This document shows, piece by piece, positions 1 to 5,982 of a DNA stretch of 18,639 nt (position 1 is the first letter of the stretch; each line of letters opens with the position of its first letter). Made by a program: the position numbers and the translations under genes. This DNA comes from DATDMG01 sp036518955 (lineage in GTDB: Bacteria > Actinomycetota > Actinomycetes > Actinomycetales > Kineosporiaceae), in contig DATDMG010000215.1 of NCBI GenBank assembly GCA_036518955.1, positions 1-18,639 of the forward strand, written 5' to 3'. The notes below the pieces were generated by a model. The model did not search any database and was not told the origin of the DNA. It saw only the letters and a program-made list of their open reading frames with translations.

Positions 1-143
1 GCCGGCGATCGCCGGCGACCACGACAAGGGCGGCGGGAGGGTGGGAATCGGAGCTTGGCACGTGCAGCACGTAGCAGTGTGGAGCAGATCGTTCATGACC
101 CCAGGCTAAGCCGCTCGCTGCTCGCGGCGATGCCTCTCATCGA

Positions 144-183
144 AACTGGCAGTTAGAAGTCAGTTACCTTGTGTTACGAACTG
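144..183. promoter_or_regulatory. Candidate operator palindromes upstream of quinone oxidoreductase
   Basis: The stretch 144-154 reads AACTG-G-CAGTT, a perfect inverted repeat. A second pair of the same half-sites, CAGTT at 161-165 and AACTG at 179-183, flanks 13 nt. Related GTTAC-like words lie between them. This local part of the 293 nt before the oxidoreductase start is less GC-rich than the genes. Repeated half-sites of this kind are common operators for TetR-like or similar dimeric repressors, but no regulator gene is in the window, so the role is inferred. I see no convincing gene elsewhere in 1-293. Confidence 0.3.
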
Positions 184-293
184 TTGAACGTCCGGTGTCG
201 CGCCATCGACCCGACGAGACCACGATGACCCGTTGGAGGGGCCATCCGCAAGGGCGGCGCCCGGACGAGGTCGACCAGACGAGGAGGTTCCGC

Positions 294-1265
294 GTGCACG
301 CGATCCAGGTCGGGCACACCGGAGGACCCGAGGTCCTGCAGTGGACCGAACTCGACGACCCGATCCCGGCGGACGGCGAGGTGGTCGTCGAGGTGGAGGC
401 GGCGGGGGTGAACTTCATCGACGTCTACCGCCGCTCCGGCCTGTATCCCGTGCCCCTCCCCGCGATCCCGGGGGGCGAGCTGGCCGGCCGCGTCGTCGCG
501 GTGGGCTCCGCCGTGACCGGGGTCGCGATCGGCGACCGGGTCGCGACCACGGACGCCGCAGGTGGCTATGCGGAGCTGGCCAAGGTCGCCGCCGACCGCG
601 TCGTCCCGGTACCTGAGGGCGTCCCGGCCGAGCTGGCGGCGGCCTCGCTCCTGCAGGGGATGACGGCGCACTACCTGGTTACCGACACGTTTCCGCTCAG
701 CGCGGGGCAGCGGTGCCTCGTGCACGCGGCTGCGGGCGGCGTCGGGCTGCTGCTGGTCCAGCTCGCAAAGCGACACGGCGCTGAGGTGTTCGCCACGGTC
801 GGGTCCCGGGGCAAGGCGGATGCGGCCCGCGCGGCCGGAGCCGATCATGTGATCATCACCTCCGAGCAGGACTTCGCGACCGCGGTGGAGGCCCAGGCAG
901 GGCCCAGGGCCATCGACGTGGTGTACGACGGCGTCGGCCGAGACACCTTCGACCGCGGCCTCGACGTGCTCCGCCGCCGGGGGATGATGGTCACCTTCGG
1001 CAACGCGTCAGGACCGGTCGAGCCGGTCAGCCCGCTTGCCCTGGCGAACCGTGGATCGCTCTTCCTGACCCGACCGACCCTGGCCGACTACGTGGCAACC
1101 ACGGAGGAGCTGAGGTGGCGGGCCGGCGAGGTGCTGGGCCTGATCGCGGCCGGGGCGCTCGACGTGCACGTCGGGGCACGCTTCGCCCTGGCCGAGGCCG
1201 GCGACGCACACCGGCTCCTGGAAAGCCGGCGCAGCACTGGCAAGATCGTGCTCCTCCGCGGGTGA
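294..1265 (+). CDS. NADPH:quinone oxidoreductase, zeta-crystallin type (MDR superfamily)
   Basis: A cytosolic medium-chain dehydrogenase/reductase of the zinc-free quinone oxidoreductase type, expected to reduce quinones or enones with NADPH. The 323-residue product matches the usual 320-330 of the family. An N-terminal GroES-like domain contains AAGVNFIDVYRRSGLYP and IPGGELAGRVVAVG. The Rossmann domain has the nucleotide-binding AAAGGVG at residues 145-151, and the end STGKIVLL is typical of Qor. The cysteine ligands of zinc-dependent alcohol dehydrogenases are not seen. I chose GTG 294 because GAGGAGG at 281-287 lies 6 nt upstream and homology begins there; the frame is open from 171, but its first 41 codons look non-coding. 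It is monocistronic, with palindromes upstream and a strong hairpin 4 nt after the stop. The exact substrate cannot be read from sequence. Confidence 0.93.
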   Translation: MHAIQVGHTGGPEVLQWTELDDPIPADGEVVVEVEAAGVNFIDVYRRSGLYPVPLPAIPGGELAGRVVAVGSAVTGVAIGDRVATTDAAGGYAELAKVAADRVVPVPEGVPAELAAASLLQGMTAHYLVTDTFPLSAGQRCLVHAAAGGVGLLLVQLAKRHGAEVFATVGSRGKADAARAAGADHVIITSEQDFATAVEAQAGPRAIDVVYDGVGRDTFDRGLDVLRRRGMMVTFGNASGPVEPVSPLALANRGSLFLTRPTLADYVATTEELRWRAGEVLGLIAAGALDVHVGARFALAEAGDAHRLLESRRSTGKIVLLRG

Positions 1266-1269
1266 GGCC

Positions 1270-1303
1270 GCGGTCGGACCGACCCCTCCTTCGGTCCCAC
1301 CGC
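1270..1303 (+). terminator. Hairpin terminator after quinone oxidoreductase
   Basis: GCGGTCGGACCGA (1270-1282) pairs with TCGGTCCCACCGC (1291-1303), giving a 13-bp stem with one mismatch and an 8-nt loop, starting 4 nt after the stop codon. There is no U-tract, as is usual for actinobacterial hairpin terminators. Confidence 0.75.
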
Positions 1304-1447
1304 AGCCTCGCTCGCGTGGGGAGGGTTCCCTACGCCGCACCTGCTTGACGCGTCATCGCGCCGAACGGTTGCACCGAGCCTGAAGACACCTCGGCCCTGC
1401 CCGGTCGCCGGCGGATCGCCGGCTCCGCTCGGTCGCGGGTCGCGGAA

Positions 1448-1474
1448 CGCCGACCGGCGAGGCGCCGGTCGGCG
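1448..1474 (-). terminator. Hairpin terminator at the end of the whiB7 unit
   Basis: CGCCGACCGGCG (1448-1459) and CGCCGGTCGGCG (1463-1474) form a perfect 12-bp stem with a 3-nt loop, 31 nt beyond the stop of the small ORF downstream of whiB7. It lacks a U-tract and, being symmetrical, could also stop leftover + strand transcription from the convergent oxidoreductase gene. The 144 nt between the two hairpins (1304-1447) hold nothing I recognise. Confidence 0.65.
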
Positions 1475-1505
1475 GCGACCACGGCCAGGTGGGCAGCCGG
1501 GCTGG

Positions 1506-1799
1506 TCAGACTCGGCTACCCACACCCTGGACGTGGGCCAGCTCGTTCGCCCGGACGGCGAGGTCGACGGCCCGGCGGGCCCGCCGCTGCGCGCGCGCGG
1601 CACGGAGCAGGCGGAGCCGACGAGCCTGGATACAGGCCTCTCTGTGCCTGGTCCGTGCGAGTTCTTCGTGCAATTGCCCCAGCATCATGGCGCTCCCCTG
1701 GTGCTCCCGGCCTTCTACCGGTGCGGTCGGACGGTTCTCGTAGGCATCACGCAACGGATCGGGGGCCGCGCGGTGGACGCCGATCCCGGGGCCGCTCAT
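1506..1799 (-). CDS. Small basic helical protein of unknown function, overlapping whiB7
   Basis: I do not recognise a named family. The 97-codon reading starts at an ATG whose ATGA overlaps the whiB7 stop, suggesting translational coupling. The second half is rich in Arg, Ala and Leu (LHEELARTRHREACIQARRL, then AQRRARRAVDLAVRANELA) and should form one or two long amphipathic basic helices, as in many short actinobacterial ORFs of unknown role. There is no signal peptide or membrane segment. A second start at 1688 has GGGGAG four bases upstream and would give 60 residues containing the whole helical part. That start may be the true one. A hairpin follows the stop. Co-expression with whiB7 is inferred from the overlap and the absence of a promoter between them; any link to WhiB7 function is speculation. 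Confidence 0.6.
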   Translation of the reverse strand: MSGPGIGVHRAAPDPLRDAYENRPTAPVEGREHQGSAMMLGQLHEELARTRHREACIQARRLRLLRAARAQRRARRAVDLAVRANELAHVQGVGSRV

Positions 1800-2089
1800 G
1801 CGGCGACCTCGTTCTTCCGGGGCCGGCCCCTGGGCCGCTTGCGTGGCACCACGACACCGGCGGTGAACAACTGCCCGCCCCACACGCCCCACGGCTCCCG
1901 CCGCTCGATGGCACCGGCGAGGCAGGCCTCGACGATGGGACAGGTCTGGCACAGCGCCTTCGCGAACTCGACGTCCGCGGGCGATTCGGCGAACCACAGC
2001 TCCGCGTCGTGGACGCGGCACGGGGTCAGCTCCGTGGCGGTCTCCTGGACCTCGTCGGTCAGACGGTCCAGCAAGGCCGTGAGCTGCAT
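1796..2089 (-). CDS. whiB7: WhiB7, iron-sulfur transcription factor for antibiotic-stress resistance
   Basis: WhiB7 binds the primary sigma factor and activates intrinsic drug-resistance genes when translation or redox balance is disturbed. The 97-residue protein has the four cluster-binding cysteines C24, C47, C50 and C56 (the last three as CQTCPIVEAC), the G-rich turn EPWGVWGG at 65-72, and a C-terminal AT-hook, RPRGRPRK at 85-92. The RGRP AT-hook distinguishes WhiB7 from other Wbl proteins. The start ATG 2089 has AGGAGGTGA 5 nt upstream. The gene is preceded by about 570 nt of leader holding a leader ORF, an attenuator hairpin and a promoter with the AT-rich box WhiB7 uses for autoregulation. 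A small ORF overlaps the end by 4 nt. It lies downstream of uvrD2, as in mycobacteria. Confidence 0.95.
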   Translation of the reverse strand: MQLTALLDRLTDEVQETATELTPCRVHDAELWFAESPADVEFAKALCQTCPIVEACLAGAIERREPWGVWGGQLFTAGVVVPRKRPRGRPRKNEVAA

Positions 2090-2107
2090 CGCCGTCACCT
2101 CCTCAGA

Positions 2108-2200
2108 TCTCCGCGGCCCGGCGGGGTGACGGACCGCACCTACCGCCGGGGGTCGTCCGGCGGGTCGCACCCGGGGTGGGTGCGGGCAGATCCGCGGAGA
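2108..2200 (-). promoter_or_regulatory. Alternative pairing region before the whiB7 ribosome site
   Basis: TCTCCGCGG (2108-2116) is the exact reverse complement of CCGCGGAGA (2192-2200), so the leader RNA can form a 9-bp long-range stem ending about 4 nt from the whiB7 Shine-Dalgarno. Inside it lies a smaller perfect hairpin, CGCACCC (2166-2172) with GGGTGCG (2178-2184). The same CCGCGG core occurs in both arms of the upstream terminator hairpin, so the elements could compete. This is read from base complementarity only; no folding was computed. Confidence 0.45.
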
Positions 2201-2239
2201 AACTTCAAGGCCGCGGACCCTGTGCGGGTTCCGCGGCCT
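2199..2239 (-). terminator. Attenuator-type intrinsic terminator in the whiB7 leader
   Basis: On the minus-strand RNA the arms at 2226-2239 and 2208-2220 pair as 10 bp (AGGCCGCGGA), a one-base bulge, then 3 bp, closing a 5-nt loop. A T-rich run, TTGAAGTTT, follows at 2208-2200. It sits between the stop of the leader ORF (2266) and whiB7 (2089), so it would stop transcription before whiB7 unless disrupted. Mycobacterial and streptomycete whiB7 genes are known to be controlled by premature termination linked to translation of an upstream ORF, and this fits that scheme. Confidence 0.7.
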
Positions 2240-2265
2240 GTGGGAGGCGCCGGCGCTCCGAGGAG

Positions 2266-2616
2266 CTAGACCGGTGGTCTCAGGTCGGGGAAACCCGGGT
2301 CGTACCTGACGAACTGACGGTTGAACCGCACGGCGGACAAGTTGAGACGGTTGAACCGCACGGCGGACAGGGTGAACTGCACGGCGGACAGGTGGTCGTA
2401 CGCCCGGCCGATGCCCTCGGCCCGGGGACCGAGCTCGTCGAACCGGAGCGTGGTCAGGCCCGCGACACCGTGGGCGTGCACCGGCGCCGGGCAGACGTCG
2501 GCGTCGGCCATCCACGAGCGCGACGCGACCGTGAGTAGACGCGTGGAAGCGGCGGTACGGCCAGAACCGAACACCGCGGTGCTGATGCTCATGGAAATCA
2601 CCGTCGCCACCTCCAT
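2266..2616 (-). CDS. whiB7 leader ORF with C-terminal LSAV-F peptide repeats
   Basis: A reading frame of up to 116 codons lies between the whiB7 promoter and attenuator. Third positions are almost all G or C, unlike a chance frame. The ATG at 2616 has GGGAG 5 nt upstream. GTG 2601 (GGAGG 8 nt upstream) or ATG 2592 are alternatives giving about 110 residues. The middle has one Cys (42) and no recognised domain. Residues 76-99 carry three copies of LSAV(R/Q)F: LSAVQFT, LSAVRFNRLN, LSAVRFNR. The stop is 26 nt before the terminator stem, the position expected for a translated leader peptide controlling attenuation. The repeats loosely resemble pentapeptide-repeat spacing but are too few to form that fold. 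It may act in cis as it is translated, or the product may have its own role; neither is proven. Confidence 0.6.
   Translation of the reverse strand: MEVATVISMSISTAVFGSGRTAASTRLLTVASRSWMADADVCPAPVHAHGVAGLTTLRFDELGPRAEGIGRAYDHLSAVQFTLSAVRFNRLNLSAVRFNRQFVRYDPGFPDLRPPV
2316..2390 (-). repeat. Triplicated in-frame repeat in the whiB7 leader ORF
   Basis: On + the sequence TTGAACCGCACGGCGGACA occurs at 2321-2339 and 2351-2369, with a third, slightly changed copy at 2372-2390 (GTGAACTGCACGGCGGACA). The first two copies also share the preceding GACGG. Offsets of 30 and 21 nt are multiples of three, so the copies encode the repeated LSAV(R/Q)F peptide on the minus strand. Confidence 0.9.
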
Positions 2617-2666
2617 TCCTGCTCCCTGGCCGCGATACAGCGCGGACCGGCTGATGTTGTGCCTCG

Positions 2667-2705
2667 AGGCTATGCGACCGCGCCTGCGCGGGGCAACGCA
2701 TTTAT
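2667..2705 (-). promoter_or_regulatory. whiB7 promoter with WhiB7-type AT-rich box
   Basis: Reading the minus strand: ATAAAT (2705-2700), 3 nt, TTGCCC (2696-2691) as -35, an 18-nt spacer, then TAGCCT (2672-2667) as -10, predicting a start near 2660. WhiB7-dependent promoters are known for an AT-rich stretch directly upstream of the -35, where the AT-hook binds beside sigma. ATAAAT is conspicuous in this GC-rich surrounding. It starts just beyond the uvrD2 hairpin and about 44 nt before the first leader ORF start, consistent with autoregulation. Confidence 0.6.
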
Positions 2706-2721
2706 CGGCGAGTCGTCGCGG

Positions 2722-2745
2722 CGTCGGCGACCCGTGTCGCCGACG
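2722..2745 (-). terminator. Hairpin terminator after uvrD2
   Basis: CGTCGGCGAC (2722-2731) and GTCGCCGACG (2736-2745) form a perfect 10-bp stem with a 4-nt loop, starting one base after the uvrD2 stop codon. No U-tract follows. It separates uvrD2 from the whiB7 promoter. Confidence 0.7.
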
Positions 2746-2746
2746 G

Positions 2747-4897
2747 CTAACCGCCAGCCAGGATGGCCAGCAGATCGCCGCCGTAGCGGTGCAGTTTCGC
2801 CGGGCCCACCCCCGGGATGCCGGCCAGTTCCGCGGCGTCCCGGGGCAGCCGCTCCGCCATCGCCACCAGGGTGGCGTCGGTGAAGACGACGAAGGGAGGC
2901 ACCTTGGCGCGGCCGGCCGCCTCGGACCGCCAGTGCCGCAGCCGCTCCAGGAGCTCCTCGTCGTAGGCCGACGGGCAACTCGCGCAGCGGCCCACCTTGC
3001 GGTCCCGGGCGGCGGTGAGCGTCACCCCGCAGATCCGGCACGCCGGCGCCCTCCGCCGGGACCCCCCACCACCGGATCCCCCGCCACCGGACCCCACGCC
3101 ACCGACCCCTGCCCGGACGGACCCCGCGCGGCCGCCCGCGGGTGCCCACGCCTCCGGGGTGCGTGCGGCACCTGCCGAGCCACGAAGCAGCCCGTCGAGG
3201 AAGCGGGACGGGCTCCTGGTGGCGCGCCCTCCCGGCGTCCGGGATCGGGCCCAGCTGAGGTGGAGGTGCTCACGGGCCCGGGTGATCCCGACGTAGAGCA
3301 GCCGGCGCTCCTCCTCGACCGCCTCCCAGCCCTCGGCGAGGGAGATCGGCATCAGACCCTCGGAGAGCCCGATGATCATTACCGCGTCCCATTCCAGGCC
3401 CTTGGCCGCGTGCAGGGACGCCAGGGTCACGCCCTCCACGGTCGGAGCGTGCTGGGCGGCAGCCCGCTCGTCGAGGTCGGTCACCAGGGTCGCCAGGGTC
3501 GCCGCCGGGTCCTCGACGGCGAGCCGGTCGGCGAGCGCGGCGAGGGCCTGCAGGGACTCCCACCGGTCCCGGACGGCGCCGCCGCCGGCGGGTGGGGTCG
3601 CCGTCCACCCGGTCGCGGCCAGCACCGCGCGCGTCTCCTCCCCGAGCGGCTGACCGCCCTCGGACGCGCGGGCCGCTCCGCGCAGCAGAAGGATCGCGTC
3701 CCGCACTTCCTTGCGGGCGAAGAACCGTTCACCGCCGCGCACGAGGTAGGGCACGCCGACGTCCGCCAGGGCCTGTTCGACCGCCTCGGACTGTCCGTTC
3801 GTCCGATAGAGGACGGCGATCTCGCTGGCCCGCACCCCCACCTTGATCAGGGCCTTCACCCGGGCCGCCACCGCGTCCGCCTCGGCGACGTCGTCGTCAT
3901 GCGCGGTGAGGGTCGGCTCCGGACCGTCCGGGCGCTGCGCCTGGAGTTGCAGCCGGGCGGCGGCCGGGACGGCGGCGGGCGGCGCCCGGTGCAACAGGGC
4001 GTTGGCGAGCCGCACCACCTGCGGGGTGGAGCGGTAGTCCCGGACGAGCCGGACGACGCGGGCCTGCGAGTACCGGCGCGCGAACCCGAGCAGGTACTCC
4101 GGCGAGGCGCCGGTGAACGAGTAGATCGTCTGGCTCGGGTCGCCCACCACGCAGAGCGCCTCGCGGTCCCCCAGCCACAGGTCGAGAAGGCGGTGCTGGA
4201 GGAGCGAGACGTCCTGGTACTCGTCGACGACGAACTGCCGGTACTGGGCCCGGACGGTCACCGCGACCTGCTCCGACTCCTCGAGGATGCCCACCGTCAG
4301 GAGCAGGACGTCCTCGAAGTCGATGACGTTGCGCTCCGTCTTGACGTCTTCGTACACCTCCAGCAGCCGGGCCACCGTGGGGATGTCGAACCCACCCGGC
4401 TCGCCCCGGCCGGCCCGGGCGGCCGCCGTCGGGTAGGCCTGTGGGGTGAGCAGGGTGACCTTGGCCCACTCGATCTCGGCCGCCAGATCCCGCACCGCCG
4501 GTCGGTCCACGGTCAGCCGCAGCCGCGCGGCGGCGTCCGCCACCAGCCCCGCCTTCTGCTCGACGAGCCGGGGCGGCGCCCCGCCCACCACCTGCGGCCA
4601 GAAGAACGACAACTGTCGCAGCGCCGCCGCGTGGAAGGTGCGGGCCTGCACCCCGACGACCCCGAGCCCGCGCAACCGGGTGCGCAGCTCGCCGGCGGCG
4701 CGGGCGGTGAAGGTCACCGCGAGCACCTGCTGCGGTACGTAGACCCCGCAGTGGACGCCGTACGCGATCCGGTGGGTGATGGCACGCGTCTTGCCGGTGC
4801 CCGCACCGGCGAGCACGCACACCGGGCCGACGAGCGCGGTCGCGACCTCCCGCTGCTGCGGGTCGAGCCCGTCGAGGACCGCGTCGGGATCAGACAT
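2747..4897 (-). CDS. uvrD2: ATP-dependent DNA helicase UvrD2, SF1A, with HRDC domain
   Basis: A 3'-to-5' DNA helicase for repair and replication; its homologue is essential in mycobacteria. The 716-residue product has Walker A GAGTGKT at 31-37, motif II DEYQD at 225-229, VVGDPSQTIYSFTGA (motif III), TLASLHAAKGLEWDAV (motif V) and YVGITRARE (motif VI). After a Gly/Ser linker (602-613) come four cysteines, C620, C623, C638 and C641, the tetracysteine motif known from mycobacterial UvrD2. A C-terminal HRDC domain follows (about 645-716, ending GIPGVGPAKLHRYGGDLLAILAGG in two parts). ATG 4897 fits the family N terminus; GGGGA lies directly against it, so spacing is poor. It is divergent from mrx1 with a 162-nt gap, and a hairpin follows the stop. 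Confidence 0.96.
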   Translation of the reverse strand: MSDPDAVLDGLDPQQREVATALVGPVCVLAGAGTGKTRAITHRIAYGVHCGVYVPQQVLAVTFTARAAGELRTRLRGLGVVGVQARTFHAAALRQLSFFWPQVVGGAPPRLVEQKAGLVADAAARLRLTVDRPAVRDLAAEIEWAKVTLLTPQAYPTAAARAGRGEPGGFDIPTVARLLEVYEDVKTERNVIDFEDVLLLTVGILEESEQVAVTVRAQYRQFVVDEYQDVSLLQHRLLDLWLGDREALCVVGDPSQTIYSFTGASPEYLLGFARRYSQARVVRLVRDYRSTPQVVRLANALLHRAPPAAVPAAARLQLQAQRPDGPEPTLTAHDDDVAEADAVAARVKALIKVGVRASEIAVLYRTNGQSEAVEQALADVGVPYLVRGGERFFARKEVRDAILLLRGAARASEGGQPLGEETRAVLAATGWTATPPAGGGAVRDRWESLQALAALADRLAVEDPAATLATLVTDLDERAAAQHAPTVEGVTLASLHAAKGLEWDAVMIIGLSEGLMPISLAEGWEAVEEERRLLYVGITRAREHLHLSWARSRTPGGRATRSPSRFLDGLLRGSAGAARTPEAWAPAGGRAGSVRAGVGGVGSGGGGSGGGGSRRRAPACRICGVTLTAARDRKVGRCASCPSAYDEELLERLRHWRSEAAGRAKVPPFVVFTDATLVAMAERLPRDAAELAGIPGVGPAKLHRYGGDLLAILAGG

Positions 4898-5059
4898 TCC
4901 CCATATCTTCGCAGAGTCGCCCGGCCGCGGTGCCGCCCCGCGACCGCGCGGAGCCGGCTCCCGCGATCATGCAGGAATGATGTCCGCAGGCCGATGGTTG
5001 AACGTCCCATCACCCGCTGCGCGCCACCGGGCCGCGGCGCGACGAGAGCAGGAGGCACG

Positions 5060-5314
5060 ATGACGCCGCCCGAGGCCGGCACGATCACGATGTACTCGAC
5101 CGCCTGGTGCGGCTACTGCCGCCGTCTGAAGGCACAGCTGGATCGCGAGGGCATCGGCTACACCGAGATCGACATCGAGCAGTTGCCGGAGGCGGCCGCT
5201 TTCGTGATGCAGGTGAACGACGGGAACCAGACCGTCCCGACGGTGCTGTTCCCGGACGGCACGGCCGCCACGAACCCTTCCCTTGCCGAGGTCAAGGCCC
5301 GCCTCGCGGCGTGA
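5060..5314 (+). CDS. mrx1: Mycoredoxin Mrx1 (glutaredoxin-like thiol reductase)
   Basis: A small cytosolic thioredoxin-fold protein that removes mycothiol from S-mycothiolated proteins in actinobacteria. The 84-residue length fits the family. The redox motif WCGYC has cysteines 17 and 20, and the cis-proline loop TVPT is at 58-61; both match what I recall of M. tuberculosis Mrx1 (Rv3198A). The N-terminal Cys is the nucleophile in this family. ATG 5060 is preceded by AGGAGG at 5050-5055 with a short 4-nt spacer. The gene is divergent from uvrD2 and its stop overlaps the GTG of the next gene (GTGA), so the two are probably one transcript. No oxidative-stress operator was recognised upstream. 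Confidence 0.95.
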   Translation: MTPPEAGTITMYSTAWCGYCRRLKAQLDREGIGYTEIDIEQLPEAAAFVMQVNDGNQTVPTVLFPDGTAATNPSLAEVKARLAA

Positions 5315-5949
5315 CCCCGGATGCTCCGAGCCCGGTCAGCCCCGCCCGGCTGGCCGGGCTCGTCGCCGACGAGGCCCTGCGGGAGCCCGGACTCCGGGTG
5401 GGTGTTGACGGTCCGGTCGCCGCGGATGCGCACGCCCTCGCCGACGCGGTGGCCACCGAACTGGCCGCCCGCGCGCTGCCGGTCGCGCGCGTCTGCGCGG
5501 ACGACTTCCTGCGAGCCCGGTCGCTCCGGCTGGAACGCGGCGCGGACGACCCGGACTCCTTCCTGGCGGGCTGGTACGACCTGGCGGCGCTCCGCCGGGA
5601 GGTGCTCGACCCGATGGCTCCGGGCCGCGACCACCGCAGCTGGCTGCCCCGGTTGCGCAACCCGGTGACCGACCGGCCGTACCGCGAGCCGCACCGCCAT
5701 GCGCCCGGGCCGGCCGTCGTCGTCCTCGACGGGCGCTTCCTGGCCCGCTGGGAGATCGCGGACGCCGTCGACGTCCGGGTGCACCTCGAGGTCACCGCCG
5801 CCGCTCGGGCCCGGCGCGTCCCGGCCGGCGAGCGGGCCCGCGTGCTGCCGGCATGGGAGGAGTACCTGCAGTGGTACGACCCGGCGGCGGGGGCGAGCCT
5901 GGTCGTCCGCTACGACCGGCCGAGCCACCCCGCGGTCCGGACGCCGTGA
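5311..5949 (+). CDS. Uridine kinase-like P-loop protein with degenerate Walker A
   Basis: This 212-residue protein resembles actinobacterial uridine-kinase-like NTPases: an N-terminal GVDGP strand-loop (31-35), a DDF motif (64-66, VCADDFLRAR), YDLAALRREVLDP, and a strand AVVVLDGRFL before a basic C-terminal region. The phosphate loop is unusual. Where relatives read GxDGxxxxGKT/S, this protein reads GVDGPVAADAHAL, with the Gly-Lys pair replaced by Asp-Ala (39-40). Loss of the Walker lysine usually abolishes or weakens kinase activity, so the substrate and even catalysis are uncertain. GTG 5311 overlaps the mrx1 stop (GTGA) with no good Shine-Dalgarno of its own, implying coupled translation. 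Convergent nudC ends 33 nt downstream. The assignment rests on overall pattern, not on an intact active site. Confidence 0.72.
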   Translation: MTPDAPSPVSPARLAGLVADEALREPGLRVGVDGPVAADAHALADAVATELAARALPVARVCADDFLRARSLRLERGADDPDSFLAGWYDLAALRREVLDPMAPGRDHRSWLPRLRNPVTDRPYREPHRHAPGPAVVVLDGRFLARWEIADAVDVRVHLEVTAAARARRVPAGERARVLPAWEEYLQWYDPAAGASLVVRYDRPSHPAVRTP

Positions 5950-5982
5950 CGCGACGGTGGGCCGGCGGTGACGCGGGAGCGC

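Noticed and set aside
1533..2129. + strand 198-codon frame opposite whiB7 and its small partner
   Set aside because: It is antisense to whiB7, which has clear domain evidence; the product looks random.
2316..2390. The triplicated repeat as a CRISPR array or pentapeptide-repeat protein
   Set aside because: Spacing is 30 and 21 nt with almost no spacer, so it is not CRISPR; too few repeats for the pentapeptide-repeat fold. It is better described as a repeat within the leader ORF.
2321..5314. A 997-codon + strand frame covering uvrD2 and ending in mycoredoxin
   Set aside because: Only its last 84 codons (mrx1) are real; the rest is antisense to uvrD2, low in motifs and rich in Arg/Pro/Gly, as expected of a shadow frame in high-GC DNA.
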